Shown here piece by piece: positions 32,540 through 38,882 of a stretch of DNA of 64,000 nucleotides (its first letter is position 1; each line of letters opens with the position of its first letter). The stretch spans positions 1-64,000 of the forward strand of contig URFL01000004.1 in assembly GCA_900547105.1 (NCBI GenBank), written 5' to 3'. Origin of the DNA: an uncultured Oscillospiraceae bacterium. GTDB taxonomy: Bacteria; Bacillota; Clostridia; Oscillospirales; Acutalibacteraceae. The notes under the pieces were generated by a model. It made no database searches and was not told the origin of the DNA. It was given only the letters and a program-made list of their open reading frames with translations. The position numbers and the translations under genes are program-made.

Positions 32540-33764
32540 GGTCAGCACCCGCAAACTCGGCGGCACCGATGCAATAGGCTTCGCGACGGTCGCTTGCCAG
32601 CGCAAGTGTAGGTTTGCCCTTCGGCTTCGTGACGCAATCGGAAAGCAGCTCCGAGAAGGTCTTCTTGCCGAGCATCTTTTCCAGCTCTGAGAGTGTCTTC
32701 GGCTTGCGGTCATAGATCAGTGCCTCGTCATATCCGGCGTCGATCAGCTTCTGGACAGCGGCATCAACGTCCGTAAAGGCGCGATTGCTGCGGCCCTCCA
32801 CCAGCTTCCAGCCGGGGATTTCGATGCCGTCAAGCATAGCACCGGTGGCGTAATCCTGAAGGTCCTTGTACCACTGCACCAGACCTTCGGCTCGGATCAG
32901 CAGATCGCCGACCTCTGCATCAGGGAGAAGATTTGTAGGGATACCATCCTGACCGTCCACCTCAGCCTGTGCAACCTGTTCCGGTGTAGCTTTGGCAAAC
33001 GGAATGCAATCCTTGAATCCCTCAAAGCCTGTGAAGAACGCAGCCCTTGCGGCGCATTGCGCCTTGCCCTTGCAGAATCGGCAGTGCCCGCCGGGGCAGA
33101 AAGTTCCGGGGCCGTCGTAGGCTTCCTGCGCAAGGGGCTTGATGCTCTCGCCCCATGCAAGCAGATCATCCACGCTGAGGGTGTCCTCGCTGGCCTCCTG
33201 TGACAGCCGGGGCTGACAGATACCCATTGACACCCGCTTGATTTGGTCGCCGTAGATAGGCCCGTAGAGCCTCAGAGCACCCAACGCGTACAGCCTCATT
33301 TGCGGATTATTTTCAGCTGATACGGGTACGCCCTTGCCGTGCTTGTAGTCGGTGATATGCAATGTGTCGCCGCCGATCATAACACAGTCGCAGGTGCCGA
33401 AGCCGTCCGGGATATAGGCCGTGAGGTCAACCTTGACCTCCATTGCAACATGAGGCGGCGTTGCATACTGCATAGCCTTCTCCGTGAGGTAGTCCACATA
33501 CGCTTCGGCGGTCCGAAGCATCTCGTCAGAGTACAGCGGGCGGGCTTGCAGCTTTTTCAGCTCCGCGTTGAATTTGCGGGTAGTCAGGGCGGTAAATTTC
33601 TTGCGGGCGTACAGTTCGCAGATGGCGTGCGCCAAGGTGCCTTCCTCCGCATAGGGGCTTGTCCCATCAGGAAAGCTCTCCTCGAAATGCGGTGCCGCCG
33701 TACAAGCCAGCCAGCGGTGGGCGCTGGACGCGCTCAGAAGCGCGTGCTGTTTGGGGGTAGGCAA
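32532..33764 (-). CDS. DUF2800 Cas4/RecB-like nuclease
   Basis: 410 residues if TTG at 33764 is the start: AGGAGG lies 8 nt before it. A GTG 9 nt further upstream overlaps that site. The PD-(D/E)XK core is visible as DGFGTCDCVMIGGDTLHITDYKHGKG, and the segment CRFCKGKAQCAARA plus upstream Cys could bind an iron-sulphur cluster as in Cas4/AddB. The N-terminus MPTPKQHALLSASSAHRWLAC is the family hallmark. It probably processes DNA ends or supports recombination-dependent replication. Confidence 0.9.
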   Translation of the reverse strand: MPTPKQHALLSASSAHRWLACTAAPHFEESFPDGTSPYAEEGTLAHAICELYARKKFTALTTRKFNAELKKLQARPLYSDEMLRTAEAYVDYLTEKAMQYATPPHVAMEVKVDLTAYIPDGFGTCDCVMIGGDTLHITDYKHGKGVPVSAENNPQMRLYALGALRLYGPIYGDQIKRVSMGICQPRLSQEASEDTLSVDDLLAWGESIKPLAQEAYDGPGTFCPGGHCRFCKGKAQCAARAAFFTGFEGFKDCIPFAKATPEQVAQAEVDGQDGIPTNLLPDAEVGDLLIRAEGLVQWYKDLQDYATGAMLDGIEIPGWKLVEGRSNRAFTDVDAAVQKLIDAGYDEALIYDRKPKTLSELEKMLGKKTFSELLSDCVTKPKGKPTLALASDRREAYCIGAAEFAGADHA

Positions 33765-33779
33765 TGTCCTCACCTCCTG

Positions 33780-34205
33780 TTAAAGCTGCGCTCCAAGGGC
33801 TTCCAGCTCAGCAGCAAAGGCGCTGTACGCCTCCGTCGGGAGCTGCGTTACAGCCTGCACACCATATTTGCCCAGCAGGGCAAGGAGCTGCGGCATCTTG
33901 CCTGCGTCAATCAGCGCCGCACCCGCGCGGCTCAGTGCCTCAAGGGTGTAACTTTCGACCGGCGCAGTCTGGGCAGCAACTGTCGGCGCAGTCGGCTGTG
34001 CAGGGGTGGGTGCTACAGTGGTGGTAGTTTGCGCAGCTTCGGCAGGAGCCGTCTCCATAGGGTTTGCAGCACCGCCCTTCGGGGTGGCAGTATCGGTACA
34101 GCACTTGCACAGCTTGTCCAACTGTCCTGCACTGACCGCGGCCACCAGCTTGTCGATTGCTTTTCTCAGGTCGGGTGCCTCAATCGTGATTTTCATTTCA
34201 TACAT
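33780..34205 (-). CDS. Phage protein with Ala/Pro/Thr-rich linker, unknown
   Basis: 141 residues. A small N-terminal domain (MKITIEAPDLRKAIDKLVAAVS with a CKCC cluster) is joined by a disordered Ala/Pro/Thr linker (about 55-80) to a C-terminal helical segment ALSRAGAALIDAGKMPQLLALLGKYG. Related early-phage proteins precede DUF2800 in other elements. No function is known to me. Confidence 0.65.
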   Translation of the reverse strand: MYEMKITIEAPDLRKAIDKLVAAVSAGQLDKLCKCCTDTATPKGGAANPMETAPAEAAQTTTTVAPTPAQPTAPTVAAQTAPVESYTLEALSRAGAALIDAGKMPQLLALLGKYGVQAVTQLPTEAYSAFAAELEALGAQL

Positions 34206-34226
34206 AGTAATTGCCTCCTTAATTAC

Positions 34227-34904
34227 TTAGGTCTTTTGTTCGATGACGTCTTGCCATTTTGCTTCGCGCGATATCACTCGTCTCGAGTAATCGCTCGAAT
34301 AACAGCCCTGATCCCACAGGGCGGATGCGCCGCTCTCACCGCAGTTATAAGCCATGAGCGCCATACTGGTATCCGAATACCTATCCAGATATTCGCCAAT
34401 GATAAGCGCCCCGGCAAAGATATTTCCCGCGGTGTCGGTCGGCTCGATGCCTAGACCGCGCAAGCGCGCGTAGTTGATCGGATGGATCTGCATAAGACCG
34501 TAGCAAACACCGTTGTCCGCCGTCGTGTCAAACGAGCTCTCCTGCTCCGCGATTGCCAAAAGCAACGCGTACGGGACACCATACTTTTCAGCCGCCTGCT
34601 GCATAACCATCTGTAAATGATAATCTAATGGCACTTCAGCGGTAAACACATAGGGGCTTTGGGTGTTTTGCGTCCCTGTCGTAAGCACCAGTTTGGCGGT
34701 GCCCGATGTTAACGCTCCGGGACTGCCCGAACCTACCAGTACAACGGGGTCTGTCGGCTGGTCGGTAGTCAACCGTTGATCTATCAGCGACGCGCCAATC
34801 GATACCGCATCCAGCAAAAAGACACAAGCTAAAAATCCTGCTATCTGTGACACGCTAAAACGATCTGTGCGCTTCGCGGTATCACACTGCTTCTTTCTGT
34901 GCAT
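34227..34904 (-). CDS. Membrane-anchored lytic transglycosylase (SLT domain)
   Basis: 225 residues. A basic N-terminus and a membrane helix at about 20-38 (IAGFLACVFLLDAVSIGASL) are followed by a Thr/Gly/Pro-rich spacer. The SLT domain has ALLLAIAEQESSF with the catalytic Glu, GVCYGLMQIHP and MALMAYNCGESGA. It would cut muramic acid-GlcNAc bonds outside the membrane. Encoded in the early region next to Cro, far from tail genes, it is unlikely to be a virion enzyme. GGGAGGGACAAGCGT precedes the ATG. Confidence 0.87.
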   Translation of the reverse strand: MHRKKQCDTAKRTDRFSVSQIAGFLACVFLLDAVSIGASLIDQRLTTDQPTDPVVLVGSGSPGALTSGTAKLVLTTGTQNTQSPYVFTAEVPLDYHLQMVMQQAAEKYGVPYALLLAIAEQESSFDTTADNGVCYGLMQIHPINYARLRGLGIEPTDTAGNIFAGALIIGEYLDRYSDTSMALMAYNCGESGASALWDQGCYSSDYSRRVISREAKWQDVIEQKT

Positions 34905-35049
34905 ACGCTTGTCCCTCCCCTTGCAGCCAATCGTTGTACCCTTTTAGATTCTCTGGATCAGCATAAAAACGCTCCATTGCAGTTAGCAGCGTACAGCTCA
35001 ATATATCAAGCTGTATTTTTGGGATGCTGTGCTCGATACTGTGAGCCAT
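34882..35049 (-). CDS. Small phage protein, unknown (early)
   Basis: 55 residues from ATG at 35049, with AAAGGAGGACAGCACG in front. It reads MAHSIEHSIPKIQLDILSC followed by LLTAMERFYADPENLKGYND. Its 3' end overlaps the transglycosylase start by 23 nt. Good ribosome site and operon fit make it likely real. Function unknown. Confidence 0.68.
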   Translation of the reverse strand: MAHSIEHSIPKIQLDILSCTLLTAMERFYADPENLKGYNDWLQGEGQAYAQKEAV

Positions 35050-35063
35050 CGTGCTGTCCTCCT

Positions 35064-35267
35064 TTACCGATCAATCCGCTTTTTCTGTTCGAGGCGGTCC
35101 AGTGCGCTGACGATGCGCCGCCGGGTTTGTTCATTTCCGCCCCGCTTTTTGTGCAACACACTTGACAGGTATGTGTTCGCGATCCCCGCCTCATTGGCAA
35201 GCTCAATCCCGGTTATTCCCGCCATGTGCATGCGCCCAACGACCTCCGCGGTCCAGTCCAATTGCAA
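35064..35267 (-). CDS. Cro-like HTH regulator
   Basis: 67 residues from TTG at 35267; GGAGGTG lies 6-7 nt upstream, so the TTG start is well supported. A helix-turn-helix (ITGIELANEAGIANTYLSSVL) and basic tail (NEQTRRRIVSALDRLEQKKRIDR) are visible. As the first gene behind the leftward early promoter and divergent from the repressor, it fits a Cro-type role. Confidence 0.85.
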   Translation of the reverse strand: MQLDWTAEVVGRMHMAGITGIELANEAGIANTYLSSVLHKKRGGNEQTRRRIVSALDRLEQKKRIDR

Positions 35268-35304
35268 TTTTCACACCTCCAGTTCAATTATTTTTGTAAA
35301 AGAG

Positions 35305-35333
35305 TTGAAATGTTTGAACACATATGCTATGAT
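35305..35333 (+). promoter_or_regulatory. Candidate rightward promoter for the repressor operon
   Basis: TTGAAA (35305-35310), 17-bp spacer, TATGAT (35328-35333). A transcript from here would run through the operators to the repressor at 35495, with a 12-bp palindrome GCTCCCGGGAGC (35368-35379) in the leader. No second good plus-strand promoter was found closer to the gene. Confidence 0.55.
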
Positions 35334-35400
35334 ATAGACGCTAACCAATATCAAAGCCAAGGATGCGGCTCCCGGGAGCGGGGGTCTGTTTCCTTGTGCG

Positions 35401-35479
35401 GTTCAAATATTTGCTCTACGCCAGTTAGTATAGAACAAATATTTGAACTTGTCAATAGCTTTTGAACAAATATTTGAAC
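35401..35479. promoter_or_regulatory. Three repressor operators
   Basis: Three copies of CAAATATTTG in the context GAACAAATATTTGAAC: 35401-35413 (GTTCAAATATTTG), 35433-35448 and 35464-35479. The centres are 31-32 bp apart, about three helical turns, which suits cooperative repressor binding on one face. The middle copy sits exactly between the -35 and -10 of the early promoter. Confidence 0.85.
35427..35455 (-). promoter_or_regulatory. Leftward early promoter (PL/PR-type)
   Basis: On the minus strand: TTGACA (35450-35455), 17-bp spacer (35433-35449), TATACT (35427-35432). Near consensus. The spacer is occupied by an operator, so repressor and RNA polymerase would exclude each other. It drives Cro and the replication genes. 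Confidence 0.85.
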
Positions 35480-35494
35480 TTTTTGGAGGCCACT

Positions 35495-35986
35495 ATGTTT
35501 TACGAGATCTACAAACAGCTTTGCGCGGATAAAAACATCTCCACCACAAAAGCAAGCACCGAGATCGGTATCAGCCGAGGGAGCGTGGCGTACTGGAAAA
35601 AGCAATACATGGCTGGCAAAGACGCGAAGCCCGATTCGTACACCGCGGGAAAAATTGCGGATTATTTTGGCGTGTCTGTTGACTACCTGCTTGGGCGTAC
35701 TGATGATCCGATTGACTATGACAAAGACGGTGTTGCGTTAGCGGATATCCCACTTACATATGTAGAAGCAGCAAACGGCGATATGCGAAAAGCGCGAGCT
35801 ATTATGCTGGCAGCGGAGCGCGATGCGCAAAAAGAGGCTGCTGCGCATCACAATCCGCGTTTTTCGCAGCAGGACGAGGCTTTAATTTTTGCGTTATGGG
35901 GTGACGCGGAAGACGTGGATGAAAAGGATTTGGAGGACGTAAAGCGTTTTGCGGCGTTTGTTAGAGCGCGAAAGGACAACAAATGA
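35495..35986 (+). CDS. CI-like phage repressor
   Basis: 163 residues from ATG at 35495, with GGAGG in front. The N-terminal HTH (KASTEIGISRGSVAYWKKQY ... GKIADYFGVSVDYLLGRTDD) is the HTH_XRE/CI type. The C-terminal half has no Ala-Gly cleavage site or Ser-Lys protease of LexA type. This matches ImmR-like repressors, which are cut by the ImmA peptidase encoded downstream rather than self-cleaving. It keeps lysogeny by binding the three CAAATATTTG sites. Confidence 0.87.
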   Translation: MFYEIYKQLCADKNISTTKASTEIGISRGSVAYWKKQYMAGKDAKPDSYTAGKIADYFGVSVDYLLGRTDDPIDYDKDGVALADIPLTYVEAANGDMRKARAIMLAAERDAQKEAAAHHNPRFSQQDEALIFALWGDAEDVDEKDLEDVKRFAAFVRARKDNK

Positions 35987-36402
35987 CAACTAATGATCTG
36001 TACGGTGTAGCCGAACAGGAGTGCGTTGAGATCACGCCCTATCGGTTACAGAAACGTGATGCCTTATCGTTGATAGACGAAGATGGTAGATGTTACATCG
36101 CTATCGATCCAACTAAAATCACATCGGCGGCTGACGAGAAAACAAAGATTGCACATGAATTGGGGCACTGCGTAACCGGGTCTTTTTACAACGTGTATGC
36201 GTCTTGCGATTTCCGGCAGCGGCACGAGGCGCGTGCCGACAAGTGGGCCATAAAGCGACTGCTGCCGGAGGACGAACTACACGACGCCGTCGCAAACGGC
36301 CACACCGAGCTGTGGGAGCTGGCAGACGTTTTTGATGTTACGGTAGATCTCGTTCGCAAAGCGGTGAGCTGGTACAAATACGGAAATTTATATTCCGTTT
36401 GA
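35983..36402 (+). CDS. ImmA/IrrE-type metallopeptidase (anti-repressor)
   Basis: 139 residues. The zinc site is HELGH (KTKIAHELGHCVTG) with the third ligand in EARADKWAIKRLLPE. In ICEBs1 and related phages ImmA cuts the ImmR repressor to induce the element. Here it overlaps the repressor stop by 4 nt, so both come from one message. Confidence 0.92.
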   Translation: MTTNDLYGVAEQECVEITPYRLQKRDALSLIDEDGRCYIAIDPTKITSAADEKTKIAHELGHCVTGSFYNVYASCDFRQRHEARADKWAIKRLLPEDELHDAVANGHTELWELADVFDVTVDLVRKAVSWYKYGNLYSV

Positions 36403-36426
36403 AATTTTGAAAAGGGGTAGATAAAC

Positions 36427-36978
36427 ATGAAAAACAAGTTTTTAATCATTGCGGTTGCTGCCATCATCGGAGCGTCGTGTTGCGCTTGCTCGTCTGCGTC
36501 AGACGAAGGCCAAAGCTCCAAACCAAACAGCGCCAGTAGCCAAAGTGCTGGCGATTCCAACAAAGCCGAAGAGCTTGGCGTAGGTGAAGAATGGGTTGTT
36601 GATGGCCAATGGTCCCTTGTTATTAACTCGGTCAGCGAAACAGACGAGCGAAACGAGTTTGCCGAGTCAAAGCCTAAGGCGGTATATGTCATCGACTACA
36701 CCTACAAAAATATTGGATACAAAGACGCTTCTGGCCTTATGGACGGCCTGTTTTTTAGCATGGATGAGGGCATTGTCGACAACGCCGGAGTAGTAGGATA
36801 CAGCTATCCGGGTGATGTCACGAACCCCCCAAAAGAAACGCCGATCGGTGCAAGTTGCAACGCCCAAAGCACTATTGGTGTTGACAACGCTGGCGCGTTC
36901 AAAATTACAGTGACTGCGTACGATAGCGAATCGAACAAACAATCCGTAACGTTTGCGGTCCCGAATCCCCAAAAATAA
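36427..36978 (+). CDS. Lipoprotein, DUF4352/Telokin-like; possible superinfection exclusion factor
   Basis: 183 residues. The N-terminus is a lipoprotein signal (MKNKFLIIAVAAIIGASCCAC, lipid Cys at 18, 19 or 21), then a Ser/Asn linker. A beta-sandwich of the DUF4352 kind follows (WSLVINSVSETDERNEF..., KAVYVIDYTYKNIGYKD, AQSTIGVDNAGAFKITV). In phage TP-J34, a lipoprotein (Ltp) in the lysogeny module blocks DNA entry of other phages; position and type agree here. A regulator of the host envelope is the alternative. Confidence 0.78.
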   Translation: MKNKFLIIAVAAIIGASCCACSSASDEGQSSKPNSASSQSAGDSNKAEELGVGEEWVVDGQWSLVINSVSETDERNEFAESKPKAVYVIDYTYKNIGYKDASGLMDGLFFSMDEGIVDNAGVVGYSYPGDVTNPPKETPIGASCNAQSTIGVDNAGAFKITVTAYDSESNKQSVTFAVPNPQK

Positions 36979-36979
36979 A

Positions 36980-37002
36980 GCTCTCCGAAATAATCGGAGA
37001 GC
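36980..37002 (-). terminator. Hairpin between lipoprotein and integrase genes
   Basis: A 9-bp perfect stem (36980-36988 with 36994-37002), 5-nt loop. On the minus strand it is followed by TTTATTTTT, a good terminator for leftward (antisense) transcription. On the plus strand it is only a weak pause or stabiliser. Confidence 0.6.
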
Positions 37003-37021
37003 CAAATAGGTGATATGTAAT

Positions 37022-38764
37022 ATGTCTGTAGATATTAAATGGGCCATCCCACAAACCGGATCGCAAGCGACAACAGAGGGCGACCTTGCTGCGGTGTACA
37101 CTCGATACTCGAGCCACAATCAAGGTGAACAATCCATCGAGGGGCAGCTTGCAGCAGCGCAGAGGTATGCAGCAGAGCACGGATATACCATTGTGCGCGA
37201 ATACACAGACCGTGCAAAATCCGGACGGACAGATGACCGGGAAGCATTCCAACAGATGCTGCGAGACACAGCCAAGAAACAATTTAGCGTTATCATCCTG
37301 TGGAAGGTAGACCGATTTGGTCGTAACCGCGAGGAAATTGCTATAAACAAAATGAAGTGCCGTAAAAACGGTGTCCGCGTTGAATACGTTGCTGAGCAAA
37401 TACCGGACTCGCCTGAAGGTGTAATATTGGAGAGCGTTTTGGAGGGCTTTGCAGAGTATTACAGCTTACAGTTAAGTCAAAATATCCGTCGAGGGCTTGC
37501 GAAGAGCGCCGAAAAGTGTAAGGTTACCGGCGGTAACCGCCCACTGGGATACAAGACCGGACCAGACAAAGAGTTTCTAATTGATGAGGACAACGCACCT
37601 ACCGTTAAGCTGATATTCGATATGTATGCTAAGGGGGCGACAGTTAAAGAAATCGTTGACCATCTAAACCAAAAAGGTTTGCGGACATTGACTGGCAAGG
37701 CGTTCACGAAAAATAGCCTACACACAGTGCTAAAGAACGAGAAGTATCGTGGGGTGTACACATACAAAGACATACGCGTAGAAGGCGGTGTCCCGAGAAT
37801 TGTTGATGATGACACTTGGTATAAAGTGCAGGAGATGCTGAAGATTAACAAACGCGCGCCGGCTAAGACTTGGACACGTGCAGACTATATACTGACAGAC
37901 AAGCTATTTTGCGGGAAGTGCGGCGGTGTCATGTTTGGCGAATGCGGCACAAGCAGGACGGGTGTACGGCATAACTATTACACCTGTTCCAACAGGAAGA
38001 AACACCACACCTGCGATAAAAAGGCCGTCCGACAAGAGGATATCGAGGACTTGGTTATTAAAGCCACATGCAACATATTCCGCGACAAGGAATTGCTCGA
38101 CGCTATCATCGAAAACACATGGCAATACTACCTTGCGCAAAGCGATAATCAGGCAGAGCTAAAAGGGCTAACCAAACAACTGAATCAAACCGAACTGGCG
38201 ATTAAAAACCTGCTCAGGGCGATTGAGGCAGGAATCCTAACAGAGGACACTAAAGCACGCATGGACGAACTGACGGCGCAAAAAGCAGAATTAAAAGCGG
38301 CAATTGCCGACCTGCAGCTTGCGCGCGGATTCCATCTACAAAAAAGTCACATTGCATATTATCTTACAAAGCTGTGTGATGCCAACTATAAAGATCGAGA
38401 CGTGCAAAAGCGGTTAATCCAAACATTTGTAAACGCTATCTTTGTTTTTGACGATCATCTAAAGATTACGTTCAATTTTAGTGGCGATAAAAACACCGTC
38501 ACACTTAGCACAGTGCAGGATGCCGAAAGCGGAAATGTGTTCGGACACCGTGCGTTATGCTCCACCAAAATCGGCAAGCATCTTACGATGCTTGCCGATT
38601 TTATTTTACTGTTCTCTGTTCAGAGAAAATTTTATGTAAACTCGTTTTCGACGCTTGATAAAAACCCGCGGAGCAACAGTGCTGTTATCGTTAGAAATTT
38701 CTGCTTTTTTTCGACAAATTACGCATTTGGTGCTTGCATTCAACCATTGTGTGAAGTAAAATAA
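37022..38764 (+). CDS. int: Large serine recombinase (integrase)
   Basis: 580 residues from ATG at 37022, with AGGTGAT upstream. The resolvase domain has the nucleophile in AVYTRYSSHNQGEQSIEGQ (Ser about 30), IILWKVDRFGRNR and a YYSLQLSQNIRRGL helix E. The recombinase domain follows (PLGYKTG ... LNQKGLRTLTGKAF). A zinc ribbon has CGKCGG ... CSNRKKHHTCDKK. A coiled-coil arm spans about 370-440. From residue ~516 the frame runs through a 16-bp terminator and the last ~60 residues look non-native, so the true stop may have been displaced. Confidence 0.93.
   Translation: MSVDIKWAIPQTGSQATTEGDLAAVYTRYSSHNQGEQSIEGQLAAAQRYAAEHGYTIVREYTDRAKSGRTDDREAFQQMLRDTAKKQFSVIILWKVDRFGRNREEIAINKMKCRKNGVRVEYVAEQIPDSPEGVILESVLEGFAEYYSLQLSQNIRRGLAKSAEKCKVTGGNRPLGYKTGPDKEFLIDEDNAPTVKLIFDMYAKGATVKEIVDHLNQKGLRTLTGKAFTKNSLHTVLKNEKYRGVYTYKDIRVEGGVPRIVDDDTWYKVQEMLKINKRAPAKTWTRADYILTDKLFCGKCGGVMFGECGTSRTGVRHNYYTCSNRKKHHTCDKKAVRQEDIEDLVIKATCNIFRDKELLDAIIENTWQYYLAQSDNQAELKGLTKQLNQTELAIKNLLRAIEAGILTEDTKARMDELTAQKAELKAAIADLQLARGFHLQKSHIAYYLTKLCDANYKDRDVQKRLIQTFVNAIFVFDDHLKITFNFSGDKNTVTLSTVQDAESGNVFGHRALCSTKIGKHLTMLADFILLFSVQRKFYVNSFSTLDKNPRSNSAVIVRNFCFFSTNYAFGACIQPLCEVK
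38567..38602 (+). terminator. Strong terminator inside the 3' end of the integrase frame
   Basis: AAAATCGGCAAGCATC (38567-38582) pairs perfectly with 38587-38602 around a 4-nt loop; ATTTTA follows. This is a 16-bp stem, probably the original end of the integrase transcript. The frame codes through it, so the C-terminal ~60 codons may be read by accident or come from beyond the attachment site. Confidence 0.8.
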
Positions 38765-38810
38765 AAAAGAATAAGCGTCATTCCGGGCGGGGGCTTATGC
38801 TGTTTTTCCA

Positions 38811-38839
38811 TTGCATGGCCTCCGTCCTTACGTTATATT
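38811..38839 (+). promoter_or_regulatory. Candidate promoter for the hybrid kinase
   Basis: TTGCAT (38811-38816), 17-bp spacer, TATATT (38834-38839). The gene starts at 38883 with GGACGGAGGTTTCCGC before it. It marks where host DNA must already have resumed, so the right attachment site is left of here. Confidence 0.5.
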
Positions 38840-38882
38840 ACATTGCTCTATCCCCCACCTTTTATCGGACGGAGGTTTCCGC

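Larger units (their letters stand above)
1..38770. mobile_element. Integrated siphovirus-type prophage (left end outside window)
   Basis: A complete run of phage modules is visible: lysis, tail, head, packaging, replication, immunity and integrase. Late and early genes share the minus strand; immunity and integrase genes are on the plus strand. The tape measure gene without contractile sheath genes points to a long flexible tail. The right boundary is inferred to lie between the terminator inside the integrase 3' end (about 38.57-38.60 kb) and the host promoter at 38.81 kb. The left attachment site is not in the window because the endolysin gene is cut at base 1. All structural and replication genes look intact, so the element may be inducible. 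Confidence 0.95.

Noticed and set aside
35434..35480. LexA-type SOS box in the immunity region
   Set aside because: GAAC occurs but is followed by AAATATTTGAAC rather than N4-GTTC; the palindrome CAAATATTTG fits the phage repressor better.
38761..38810. Hairpin ATAAGC...GCTTAT followed by a U run downstream of the integrase
   Set aside because: Only six paired bases around a large G-rich loop; too weak to call a terminator beside the much better one at 38567.
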